This document shows positions 1 to 8,112 of a stretch of 64,000 nt of DNA, one piece after another (positions within the stretch are counted from its first letter, which is position 1; every line of letters starts with the position of its first letter). The notes below the pieces were generated by a model. It searched no databases. It was not told the origin of the DNA and saw only the letters and a program-made list of their open reading frames with translations. The stretch is from Tomitella biformata AHU 1821 (GTDB lineage Bacteria; Actinomycetota; Actinomycetes; Mycobacteriales; Mycobacteriaceae), in the NCBI RefSeq assembly GCF_000524475.1, contig NZ_BAVQ01000036.1, positions 129,022 through 193,021 on the forward strand. The letters run 5' to 3'. The translations under genes were made by a program, and so were the position numbers.

Positions 1-202
1 TTCTTCTGATTTTCGGAGGTTGTCGCTATATCAGCGTGGAAGCCAGGGGCTACTATCGTTTCCGAGGACGTCTACCCGACTGAGAAGGCCGCTCCGGCGG
101 CCGTCGCACATCGAGTCAGTGCCACGGTTGCCGAGGGCGCTGGCATTTCGAAATTCGCCGCGCTGAGTCGGGTACAGGAACCGCCCCGGCAAGGGAGTCC
201 CA
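1..202. other. Left-edge non-coding stretch
   Basis: I see no convincing gene here. It is the upstream region of the secreted hydrolase that starts at 203, and its last bases hold that gene's Shine-Dalgarno sequence (AAGGGAG at 191-197). No promoter could be assigned with confidence. Confidence 0.5.
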
Positions 203-1168
203 GTGAACGCGCCACGAACGATAATTGTCATCGCGGTGCTCGCCGCGCTCGGGCTGACGGTGTCCAGCGCTGTGGTGATCACGAGCGAAGCAGCGAACGC
301 CTCGAATGCGACGTCGACGCAGGCCGCTGAATCGCAGAACCCGCGCTCGGGAACGTACGCGGGGCAGATCGCGATCGGCCACGGCCGCGAGCTCTATCTG
401 CAGTGCGCGGGCGAAGGCGGGCCGACAGTGCTGCTGGAGTCCGGCATCCACGATTCATCGGATACCTGGACCTCCAGCGACACGGAGGCGGCACCGGTTT
501 TCGCCGAGGTCTCCACGTACACGCACGTGTGCATGTACGACCGGCCCGGCACGGTGCGCTACACCGATCCGCCCGCGTTGACGACCCGGAGCACCCCGGT
601 TGCGATGCCGCGCACGCTGGTCAGCATGGTCTCCGACCTGCATGAGCTGTTGGCGGCGGCCCAAATTCCCGGTCCGTATCTGCTGGTCGGGCACTCGTAC
701 GGCGGCATGATCGTGCGCTCGTTCGCCCAGACGTGCCCCTCGTCCACGGCCGGGCTCGTGTTCGTGGATGCATTCGGCCCGAACATCAAGCAACTGTTCG
801 ACGCCCAGTGGCCCGACTACGCCGAGACGCTCAACAAGCCGGGGACCGCGCTCGACAATCAGCCTGACTGGGAAACGGTTGACGCGGACGAGGCGATCAG
901 CGCCATCCAGAACGGCGGCCCGCTGCCGGAGGTTCCTGCCGCCGTGATCAGCAAGACCGAACCGTTTGGTGTCTCACCCACGGTTCCGGCCACATTGACC
1001 CAGACCCTGGAACAAGCGTGGCCGCGGGTGCAGGATGCTCTGGTCACGCTTGAGCCGAACACGCCCCACGTGTTCGCAACAGGCAGTGACCACTATGTGC
1101 AGGTCCGCGACCCTGACCTCACCAGCGGCATGATCCGGTTGATCCTTGAGCGCGTTGCACGGCGTTGA
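203..1168 (+). CDS. Secreted alpha/beta-hydrolase
   Basis: A 321-aa alpha/beta-hydrolase-fold esterase or lipase-like enzyme, substrate unknown. The first ~32 residues are a hydrophobic signal peptide ending near SEAANA, followed by a Ser/Thr/Asn-rich linker, so the protein is probably exported. The nucleophile elbow GHSYGG puts the catalytic serine near residue 165; an acidic residue in DAFGPN and a histidine in GSDHY near residue 295 could complete the triad. The GTG start at 203 is chosen because AAGGGAG lies 5 nt upstream and because the signal peptide begins there. The gene stands alone, convergent with the MarR-type gene that ends 17 nt downstream. A secreted peptidase-like role cannot be excluded. 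Confidence 0.8.
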   Translation: MNAPRTIIVIAVLAALGLTVSSAVVITSEAANASNATSTQAAESQNPRSGTYAGQIAIGHGRELYLQCAGEGGPTVLLESGIHDSSDTWTSSDTEAAPVFAEVSTYTHVCMYDRPGTVRYTDPPALTTRSTPVAMPRTLVSMVSDLHELLAAAQIPGPYLLVGHSYGGMIVRSFAQTCPSSTAGLVFVDAFGPNIKQLFDAQWPDYAETLNKPGTALDNQPDWETVDADEAISAIQNGGPLPEVPAAVISKTEPFGVSPTVPATLTQTLEQAWPRVQDALVTLEPNTPHVFATGSDHYVQVRDPDLTSGMIRLILERVARR

Positions 1169-1185
1169 CGAGCGGGCCGCGTTGG

Positions 1186-1704
1186 TCAACGGGGGCTTGC
1201 CGCGAAGGCTGGCATCTCGAGCGCGACGGGCTGTGTCTTGCTGTGCGCGGCGTCGAGCCGAGCAAAGAAGCGCGCCAGCGCCTCGGCCTCGTCGGGCCGG
1301 ATCAGCTCCGTGAAGTAGCGGCGGATGCCGTCCGCGTGCACGTCGGAGGCGACGCGCAGGGTGGCCGCGCCGCTCTCGGTAAGCCTCACCCGCACGCCTC
1401 GTCGGTCGCTCGCCACCCGCAGTCGGGTGACCAGCCCGCCCTGCTCCAGCCGATCGACGACGCGGGTGAGTCCGCTCGTGGTCACCAGTACGCCCTTCGC
1501 GATCTCACCGATTCGCAGCGTGTTCTCGGGGGCCTCGTGCAGGCGCAGGAGCACGTCGTACTGCGCGAGAGTCAGCCCAGTGGCCTCCTGCAGGTCGTCG
1601 CCCATCTTGCCGAGGATGGCGCTGTGCGAGAACATCAGGTCCCGCCACGTCCGCATGCTCGCGGGGTCGGGGGCGGCCATCGTGCAGCCCGATTCCTCGG
1701 CCAT
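1186..1704 (-). CDS. MarR-family transcriptional regulator
   Basis: A 172-aa winged-helix regulator of the MarR family. The central part (about residues 45-125) has the expected pattern: a helix with LTLAQYDVLLRL, a recognition region GVLVTTSGLTRVVDRLE, and a wing RLRVASDRRGVRVRLTE. MarR proteins bind DNA as dimers and usually repress nearby genes until a small phenolic or lipophilic ligand binds. AGGAGG precedes the ATG at good spacing. It sits just upstream of, and in the opposite orientation to, the secreted hydrolase, and is followed upstream by the 2-oxoglutarate oxygenase on the same strand; which of these it controls is not evident. Confidence 0.87.
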   Translation of the reverse strand: MAEESGCTMAAPDPASMRTWRDLMFSHSAILGKMGDDLQEATGLTLAQYDVLLRLHEAPENTLRIGEIAKGVLVTTSGLTRVVDRLEQGGLVTRLRVASDRRGVRVRLTESGAATLRVASDVHADGIRRYFTELIRPDEAEALARFFARLDAAHSKTQPVALEMPAFAASPR

Positions 1705-1801
1705 TGAGGTCCTCCTGAAGGTCCAATGTGAATAATTTGCGCTCGCAAGTAATTACGCGTCGGACGCCCTCAGTATTCCCCCGGGTCCCTCGGCGCTCAC
1801 G

Positions 1802-2818
1802 TCACAGCGTCGACAGGTCCACGCCCATGAGGTCCTGGTGGTGCGCGGCCGTCACGTCCGGGTGCGCGCGCAGTCGGGCCTTGAGCTCGTTGAGCCCATA
1901 GGTCGCGTGCAGCGGGTTGTCCGGATTCTCGGTGACTCCGCACGCCTCGGCAGCCAGCTCAGGCGGCAGCTCCAGTGTGGGGAACGACGCGGCGCGGGAC
2001 GGGTTGAAGAAGAAGGGCATCGAGTAGCGCTCGGTGCCGGGCGCGGGCGGCAACACCCGGTGCATCGTCGCCTTGAGGTAGCCGTTGGTCGCGATCTCGA
2101 GCATCTCGCCGATGTTGACGATGAGGTGTCCGGGAATGGGGCTCACGTCGATCCAGCCGCCGTCGCGCTCGACCTGCAGGCCGTCACCGCCCTGCTCCAC
2201 GTGCAGCAGGGTCAGCACGCCCGGGTCGTTGTGACTGCCCACGCCCTGGGCGGTGACGGACTGATCGTGGCCCGGGTAGCGGACGACCTTGAGCAGGGTC
2301 GACGGGCGGTCGAAGAAGGACGGGTCGAAAACGCCCTCGTCCTGGCCCAGTGAGCGGGCCCAGGCGCGCATCAGCGTGAATCCGACCTCGATGGCCCGCT
2401 CCTGGTACTCCAGGACCAGCCCGCGCAGCTCCGGGACGGCCGTCGGCCACTGGTTCGGCCCGACGAGCACGTCCCAGGGCCCCTTCCAGGACTCGCGGGG
2501 CCGAAGCTCGCGCTCGTCGCCGAAGTCCATCTGCTCCCGCCAGTCGATCTTGCCCTCGGTCCGCTCGTTGCCCACCGGCGTGTAGCCGCGGTATTGGGCG
2601 CTGCGGACGATATCGATCCTCTTCTTCTCGGCCTCGTCCAGGGCGAAGAACTTCCGCGACGCGGCGATGATGTCCGTCGTCAGCTGCGGGTCGATGCCGT
2701 GTCCGGTGAGGTAGAAGAAGCCGACTTCGTGGGTGGCGTCGCGCAGGGCGGCGACCATCTCCGGGTTGTCGATGTCTGACAGGTCGATGATCGGCAGTGC
2801 TGATCCTGAGCTAGCCAT
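1802..2818 (-). CDS. 2-oxoglutarate/Fe(II)-dependent oxygenase, isopenicillin N synthase family
   Basis: A 338-aa cytosolic non-haem iron oxygenase. The N-terminal part (LPIIDLSD, then VGFFYLTGHGI) is the DIOX_N signature and the C-terminal jelly roll carries the iron triad H196-x-D198 (in GVGSHNDPG) and H253 (in TMHRV), with R264-x-S266 for binding the 2-oxoglutarate carboxylate. Length and motifs match the IPNS-like family that hydroxylates or desaturates small molecules using 2-oxoglutarate and O2. It diverges from the SARP-type regulator with about 100 bp between them, which makes it a plausible target. The substrate cannot be told from sequence. Confidence 0.87.
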   Translation of the reverse strand: MASSGSALPIIDLSDIDNPEMVAALRDATHEVGFFYLTGHGIDPQLTTDIIAASRKFFALDEAEKKRIDIVRSAQYRGYTPVGNERTEGKIDWREQMDFGDERELRPRESWKGPWDVLVGPNQWPTAVPELRGLVLEYQERAIEVGFTLMRAWARSLGQDEGVFDPSFFDRPSTLLKVVRYPGHDQSVTAQGVGSHNDPGVLTLLHVEQGGDGLQVERDGGWIDVSPIPGHLIVNIGEMLEIATNGYLKATMHRVLPPAPGTERYSMPFFFNPSRAASFPTLELPPELAAEACGVTENPDNPLHATYGLNELKARLRAHPDVTAAHHQDLMGVDLSTL

Positions 2819-2919
2819 GATTCCTCCGAAGCTTGAAAACCAACATCAAATCTAGCAGTGCTCAGACGGTAAATGCCCAGCGTGGGCGGGTAGCCGAATA
2901 CGATGGCAGGATCGTGGTG

Positions 2920-5900
2920 ATGCAATTGGGAGAGTCGACGCAGGTGGGGTTGCTCGGTGCGGTCTCTGTGCGGCGGGATGGGGTGCTGACGCCGGTTCCA
3001 GGCGGCCGGGCGCGGACGGTCCTCGCCGCGCTCGCGCTGGACCCTGGCCGGTTCCGAAGTGCGGCGGGGCTGATCGAGGACATCTGGGGCGAGACTGCGC
3101 CGCGGGATCCGATGAATGCACTACACACGCAGATATCCCGCCTGCGGGCTGTGCTGCCCGAGGGTGCGATCGAGGCCGGTCCCGCGGGCTACCGGCTGGC
3201 CCTCGGACGCGCCGCTGTCGACCTCGCCACCGCGCAAGACCAGGTCGTCCAGGCCGAGGCCGCGCACCGCGCGGGTAAGCATGAGGCGGCGTTGGATCTG
3301 TTGGAGGACTCCGCCCGGCTATGGCGCGGCGAGGCCGGCGCAGATCTGGCGGACGCCGAGTTGGCGGCGCAGCTCCGCGCCGTCGTGGCGGGCTTACGGC
3401 AGCGGCTCGACGGCCTCCTCGTCGAGGCGCGGCTCTCGGCCGGCCGATACGCGGAGGCGCTGCCGAGCCTGGCGGAGCGGTGCGAGCTGGACCCCGTCGA
3501 CGAGCACGCGCACGGCCAGCTGATGCGCTGCCTGTGTGCGCTGGGGCGGAGCAATGAGGCGATCGCGCTGTTCGCCACCCTGCGGGAGCGGCTGGCGGAG
3601 CGGCTGGGCGTGGACCCCTCGGACGAGCTGGCGCGGCTGCACCTGCAGATCCTGCGGGGCGAGCTCGCACCCCGGCCCGCGGGGCTGCGCTCGGGGCCGA
3701 ACCCGTTGCTGGGCCGCGAGGCGGATATCGCCCGGCTGGGGGACCTGCTCGACAGCTCTCGGGTGGTGACGATCCTCGGGCCGGGCGGGATGGGCAAGAC
3801 GCGCATCGCGAACGAGCTGGGCCTGGCGGCCGCCGCGGGCCGGGCGGTCACGCTCGTCGAGCTGGTCGGCGTGCGCAGCGGTGCGGATGTGCCGGGCGCT
3901 GTCACCGCCGCGCTGGGCCTGAGCGAGGTCGAGATCGCGCCGGACAGCATCCTGCGCGGGCGCGGGCGGGATGCGCGGGCGGTGTTGCGTTCGGCATTGG
4001 CGGTGCGGCCGACGCTGCTGATCCTGGACAACTGCGAGCACGTCGTGGAGGACTGCGCGGACCTAGCCGCCGAGCTCATAGCGTGGTGCCCGGAGCTCAC
4101 GGTGCTGACGACCAGCCGTACCCCGCTGCAGATCGCGGGGGAGGCGGCCTACCCGCTTCCGCCGCTGCTGATCAAGGAAAGTGGCTCTCCCGCAACCGAT
4201 CTCTTCATCGCGCGGGCCACGGCGGTGCGGCCCTCGGTGCGGCTGGACCCCGCGGCGGTGGCGCAGTTGTGCCACACCCTCGACGGCCTGCCCCTGGCCA
4301 TCGAGTTGGCGGCGGCGCGCGTGCGCACGATGAGCGTGGAGCAGATCAACGAACGGCTGACGGACCGCTTCACCCTGCTGCGGGGCACCGACCGGACCTC
4401 CCCTGACCGGCATCGCACGCTGCACGCGGTGATCGACTGGAGTTGGGACCTGCTGGCGGAGCCGGAGCGCGCCGCGCTGCGCAGGCTGTCCGGATTCCCG
4501 GGCGGCTTTACTCGGTCCGCGGCGGCAGCGGTGGTGGGCGGGGCCGGCGCGCTGGACGTCGATGCGGCGCTGGAGGGCCTGGTCAACCAGTCGCTGCTCG
4601 AGGTGACGGAAAGCCCAGCGCCAGTGGGGATCAGGTATCACATGCTGGAGACCGTGCGGGAGTACGGACAAGAGCGGCTGGCCGCGTCGCCAGCTGAGGC
4701 CGCGGAGGTCGCACGGCTGCGCGCCCAGTGGGCGGCGGGGCATGCCGCGGAGTTATTCGAGGCGCTGACCTGCGGCGACCAGGTCTCGGCGATGGCCCGG
4801 ACGGAGAGCGAGCACGAAAACCTGCTGGACATGCTGCGCTGGACCGTGGAGGGCGGGCAGACCGCGTTGGCGCTGCCGCTGTACTCGGTGCTGGGGCTGT
4901 ACTGGTCGGTCCGCGGCGCGCACTCCGAGGCAGGTTCCTGGGCGCATCGCGTTCTCGAGATCAGTGGGCGGCCAACAGCTTTCGCCGATGCGGAGCCGGC
5001 GTTCGTGCTCGCCAGCCAAATCATCGTCGCGGGCTATCTGTATGTCTCCGAGGATCTGCGGGGCGCGATGCGGGCGCGGGGCGTGGTGCGCCGGGTGCTG
5101 AGGGCCGACGCCGCTGCCGCGACTTCGACGATCAGCCCGTCGATGCGGCTGCTGGGCGAGGTCTTGTTGTCCGGCAACGGATCCGGCGGTGTCGTGTTGG
5201 GGCGTCTACTCGCCCGCGGCGTCCGCTCGCCCGATCTTGCCGAGCGGTGCCTGGCGCATGTGCTGCGCGCGAACTCGCAGGAGAACGCGGGCAACCGGCG
5301 GGCCGCCCGCCGGGACACGGAGCGTGCATTGGATCTCGCCCGCCAGCGCGGCGACAGGTGGGCGGAGGGGATGGCCTCGCAGATGCTCGGCCAGCTCAGC
5401 AGCCAGGTCGGGCACTACGAGGAGTCCGTCGGGCACTACCGATCGGCGGGGGCGATCCTCTGGGAGCTGCGGGCCTATGAGGAGAGCGCGCAGGTCCGCG
5501 GGGTGACCGCAGCCGCTCTGGTCGGCGCCGGACGGCCGAGAGAGGGGCGGGCGGAAGCGCTTGCGGCGCTGGAGGTCTCCGCGGTGCTGCCCTCCGGCAC
5601 CGCAGCCGGCGAGCGGCGCGGCTCCGAGTACGAGGCGGCGGTGACCGGCGCGCTGGCCGAGGCCGATCTGGCGGAGGGACTCGTTGACAGCGGGCTCGAG
5701 CGCTACCGCCGGGCCGTCGGGCTGTGCCGGGACGAGGACGGCGGCAACTTCGTCGGGCCGTATGCCGTGTTGATCACCTCGGCCGCAGTCTGCGCGCATG
5801 TCGACGCGGGCCGACTCAGCGAGGCCAGAGACATGCTGGGGGAGATGCTGGGCTCGGAACACGGTGCCACCGAGGCCCAGCGCCAATATGTCGACGTGCC

Positions 5901-6174
5901 GATCATGGGCGCCATGCTGATGGCGACGGCCGCTGTGGAGATCGCCTCTGGCGCCGCCCGGGCGGCCCGAGCCCTCGGACTGGCCGTCGCGTTGGGCTCC
6001 CGGCAGGACTACCCGGCGCTGCGGCACGAGCGGTGGATGGCGGCGGCCCGCCTGGCGCTCGGCGACGAAGTGGTCGACGCCGAGCTCAGGCGGGCCGCCG
6101 GACTGCCCCGCAGGGTGGCTCTGGCCGAGGTGGGCCGGGAGCTGGACCGGTGCCGTCAGGCCTTGCGCATGTAG
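2920..6174 (+). CDS. SARP/AfsR-type regulator with NB-ARC-like ATPase and TPR region
   Basis: A 1084-aa regulator. Residues 1-90 form an OmpR-like winged helix, about 95-245 a bacterial transcriptional activation domain (BTAD), about 260-560 an STAND/NB-ARC-type ATPase (P-loop GPGGMGKT near 290, Walker B LLILDNCEH, sensor TTSRTPL, then GLPLAIELAAARV), and the rest an alpha-helical TPR-like region. No C-terminal LuxR helix-turn-helix is visible. The family activates secondary-metabolism or stress genes. The ATG at 2920 is preferred: GGCAGG lies 9 nt upstream and the wHTH begins there; GTG at 2914 or 2917 is an alternative. Its 3' end overlaps the convergent permease gene by 19 bp. The divergent oxygenase and the exporter are candidate targets. 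Confidence 0.85.
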   Translation: MQLGESTQVGLLGAVSVRRDGVLTPVPGGRARTVLAALALDPGRFRSAAGLIEDIWGETAPRDPMNALHTQISRLRAVLPEGAIEAGPAGYRLALGRAAVDLATAQDQVVQAEAAHRAGKHEAALDLLEDSARLWRGEAGADLADAELAAQLRAVVAGLRQRLDGLLVEARLSAGRYAEALPSLAERCELDPVDEHAHGQLMRCLCALGRSNEAIALFATLRERLAERLGVDPSDELARLHLQILRGELAPRPAGLRSGPNPLLGREADIARLGDLLDSSRVVTILGPGGMGKTRIANELGLAAAAGRAVTLVELVGVRSGADVPGAVTAALGLSEVEIAPDSILRGRGRDARAVLRSALAVRPTLLILDNCEHVVEDCADLAAELIAWCPELTVLTTSRTPLQIAGEAAYPLPPLLIKESGSPATDLFIARATAVRPSVRLDPAAVAQLCHTLDGLPLAIELAAARVRTMSVEQINERLTDRFTLLRGTDRTSPDRHRTLHAVIDWSWDLLAEPERAALRRLSGFPGGFTRSAAAAVVGGAGALDVDAALEGLVNQSLLEVTESPAPVGIRYHMLETVREYGQERLAASPAEAAEVARLRAQWAAGHAAELFEALTCGDQVSAMARTESEHENLLDMLRWTVEGGQTALALPLYSVLGLYWSVRGAHSEAGSWAHRVLEISGRPTAFADAEPAFVLASQIIVAGYLYVSEDLRGAMRARGVVRRVLRADAAAATSTISPSMRLLGEVLLSGNGSGGVVLGRLLARGVRSPDLAERCLAHVLRANSQENAGNRRAARRDTERALDLARQRGDRWAEGMASQMLGQLSSQVGHYEESVGHYRSAGAILWELRAYEESAQVRGVTAAALVGAGRPREGRAEALAALEVSAVLPSGTAAGERRGSEYEAAVTGALAEADLAEGLVDSGLERYRRAVGLCRDEDGGNFVGPYAVLITSAAVCAHVDAGRLSEARDMLGEMLGSEHGATEAQRQYVDVPIMGAMLMATAAVEIASGAARAARALGLAVALGSRQDYPALRHERWMAAARLALGDEVVDAELRRAAGLPRRVALAEVGRELDRCRQALRM

Positions 6175-6986
6175 GTCCGCACGGTGATCGGTGCCACCAC
6201 CGCCACCACGACGGCGGCGCCCACGAGCGCCCACACCACGTCCATCCCGAAGTGCCCGTTGTTGGCAAGCTCGCGGACGGCACTGACCAGGTGTGAGACG
6301 GGGTTGACGTTGACGAAGCCCTGCAGCCAGCCCGGCATGGTCTCCACCGGGACGAACGCGTTGGACATGAAGGTCAGCGGGAACAGGATCAGCATCGACG
6401 TGCCCTGCACCGCGGAGGCCTTGTTCATCATCACGCCCATGAACGCGAAGATCCAGCTGATCGCCCAGGCGCACGCGATCACGAGCAGTCCTGCGGCGAT
6501 GACGCCGACCACGCCGCCGCCGCCGGGGCGGTAGCCCATGGACAGGCCCACGATCACCGTGATGACGGTCGCGATGCCGTAGCGGACGACGTCGGCCAGC
6601 AGCGCGCCCGACAGCGGGGATATGCGCGAGATGGGCAGCGACTTGAAGCGGTCGAACACGCCCTTGTCCATGTCCTCGCGCAGCTGGGTGCCGGTGACCA
6701 TGGAGGTGGTGATGACGGTCTGCACGAGGATGCCGGGGATGATGACGGGCAGGTAGCTGGCGATGTCGCCGGAGATCGCGCCGCCGAAGATATAGGTGAA
6801 CATCAGCGTGAAGATGATTGGCTGGATCACCACGTCGACGAGCTGCTCGGGATTGTGCTTGATCTTGAGCAGCCCGCGATAGGCCATGGTGCGGGTGTGC
6901 GCGAGGGTCTGCGCCAGCGTGACCCGCTTCGCGGCGGGGGATTCGGTGGGGGATTTGGTGGGCCGGGTCAAGACAGTGGTGGTCAT
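6156..6986 (-). CDS. ABC-2 type transporter permease, DrrB-like
   Basis: A 276-aa integral membrane protein with about six hydrophobic segments and the ABC-2 permease pattern: VIQPIIFTLMFTYIFGG in the first helix, an extracellular loop with GILVQTVITTSM, and LFPLTFMSNAFVP followed by NPVSHLVSAVREL. The DrrB family pairs with DrrA ATPases to export drugs or lipids. The ATG overlaps the stop of the ATPase gene (ATGA), so the two are translationally coupled. The 3' end runs 19 bp into the convergent SARP-type gene. Confidence 0.88.
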   Translation of the reverse strand: MTTTVLTRPTKSPTESPAAKRVTLAQTLAHTRTMAYRGLLKIKHNPEQLVDVVIQPIIFTLMFTYIFGGAISGDIASYLPVIIPGILVQTVITTSMVTGTQLREDMDKGVFDRFKSLPISRISPLSGALLADVVRYGIATVITVIVGLSMGYRPGGGGVVGVIAAGLLVIACAWAISWIFAFMGVMMNKASAVQGTSMLILFPLTFMSNAFVPVETMPGWLQGFVNVNPVSHLVSAVRELANNGHFGMDVVWALVGAAVVVAVVAPITVRTYMRKA

Positions 6987-7942
6987 GCCGCGCTCCTGTC
7001 ATTCTGGGTTCCGGTGATGGCGAGAAAAACCTCGTCGAGGCTGGGCTTCTGCAGGGCGAGCTCGCTGACCTCGATGCCGTGCTCGCGCAAGTGGATCAGC
7101 AGCTCGGGGGCCTTGGAGGGGTCCGTCATCGGCGCGGTGAGCTTGCCGGACTCGGCCGCGGCGCCGATCTCGGTCTGCAACGCGGAGCCAAGGAGCGCGC
7201 GCGCCAGGTTGGACTGCGACGGATCGGCCAGGACCAGCCGCAGGGAGGAAAGCCCGACGGACGCCTTGAGCTCGTCGGCGGTGCCGTCCGCGACGAGCTT
7301 GCCGTTGTCGATGACGCCGATGCGGTCCGCAAGCTGGTCCGCCTCGTCGAGGTACTGGGTAGTCAGCAGGACAGTGGAGCCGTCGTCGACGAGCCGTCGG
7401 ATGGTCTCCCACATTTGAGCGCGAGCATGGGGGTCCAGGCCCGTGGTCGGCTCGTCCAAATACAACAGCGGCGGGGCCGAGATCAAGCTCGCCGCGAGGT
7501 CCAGGCGCCGGCGCATGCCGCCGGAGAAATTCTTCAGCGGCCGGGTGGCGTCCTCGGTGAGCGAGAACTCGTCAAGCAACTCGGCGGCCTTGCGCTTCGC
7601 GTCGCGCCGGCTCAGGCCCAGCAGACGGGAGAAGATGATGAGGTTCTCGGTGGCGCTGAGGTCCTCGTCGACCGACGCGTACTGCCCGGTGACGCCGATC
7701 AGCGAGCGGACCTGGGTGGGCTCGCGGACCACGTCGTGGCCGAAGATGCGGGCAGAGCCCGAGTCCGGGCGCAGCAGCGTCGCGAGCATGCGGATGGTGG
7801 TGGTCTTGCCAGCGCCGTTGGGGCCGAGGACCCCGTAAACGGAGCCGGCGGGCACGGTCAGGCTGATGCCGTCGACGGCGCGGAAGTCGCCGAAGGTCTT
7901 GACCAGATTCTCCGCCTCGATGGCGGGTGTGGTGTTGTTCAT
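6983..7942 (-). CDS. ABC transporter ATP-binding protein, DrrA-like
   Basis: A 319-aa ATPase of the daunorubicin-resistance (DrrA) type. It shows Walker A GPNGAGKTT, the Q-loop, the signature FSGGMRRRLDLAASL, Walker B LLYLDEPTTGLDP and the switch histidine in TTQYLDEAD, then the DrrA C-terminal region. It drives export together with the coupled permease. The ATG at 7942 fits the family N-terminus (ENLVKTFG close behind); an in-frame GTG nine bases further upstream is possible. Its upstream region has three CTTGCA copies that may be an operator. The substrate is unknown; a drug or a lipid is plausible. Confidence 0.88.
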   Translation of the reverse strand: MNNTTPAIEAENLVKTFGDFRAVDGISLTVPAGSVYGVLGPNGAGKTTTIRMLATLLRPDSGSARIFGHDVVREPTQVRSLIGVTGQYASVDEDLSATENLIIFSRLLGLSRRDAKRKAAELLDEFSLTEDATRPLKNFSGGMRRRLDLAASLISAPPLLYLDEPTTGLDPHARAQMWETIRRLVDDGSTVLLTTQYLDEADQLADRIGVIDNGKLVADGTADELKASVGLSSLRLVLADPSQSNLARALLGSALQTEIGAAAESGKLTAPMTDPSKAPELLIHLREHGIEVSELALQKPSLDEVFLAITGTQNDRSAA

Positions 7943-7964
7943 GACGGCCACTGTGCCCAGAGCC

Positions 7965-8004
7965 GCTTGCAGACTGCTTGCACCGGGACGGCTGCTCTTG
8001 CAAG
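7965..8004. promoter_or_regulatory. CTTGCA repeats upstream of the DrrAB-like exporter
   Basis: Two direct copies of GCTTGCA (7965-7971 and 7976-7982, period 11, one helical turn) and a perfect palindrome CTTGCAAG (7997-8004) lie within 60 bp upstream of the exporter ATPase start. Spacing and symmetry suit a dimeric repressor such as a TetR or MarR protein. This is seen in sequence only; the regulator is unknown. Confidence 0.35.
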
Positions 8005-8053
8005 GCGGGTGCATGCGCGCGAACGGACCCTTCGCGCACGGCCCCAGAGACGA

Positions 8054-8092
8054 CTTGCGCGTGCCGGCCCTCGTGGGGACGACACGCGCAAG
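8054..8092 (-). terminator. Hairpin terminator behind the flotillin gene
   Basis: A perfect 10-bp inverted repeat (CTTGCGCGTG / CACGCGCAAG) with a 19-nt loop that contains a further CCC/GGG pairing, 21 nt past the flotillin stop on the minus strand. No U-tract follows, which is usual for high-GC actinobacteria. It would separate the flotillin unit from the exporter genes. Confidence 0.55.
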
Positions 8093-8112
8093 TGGAGGTG
8101 GAGCGGGTGGAG

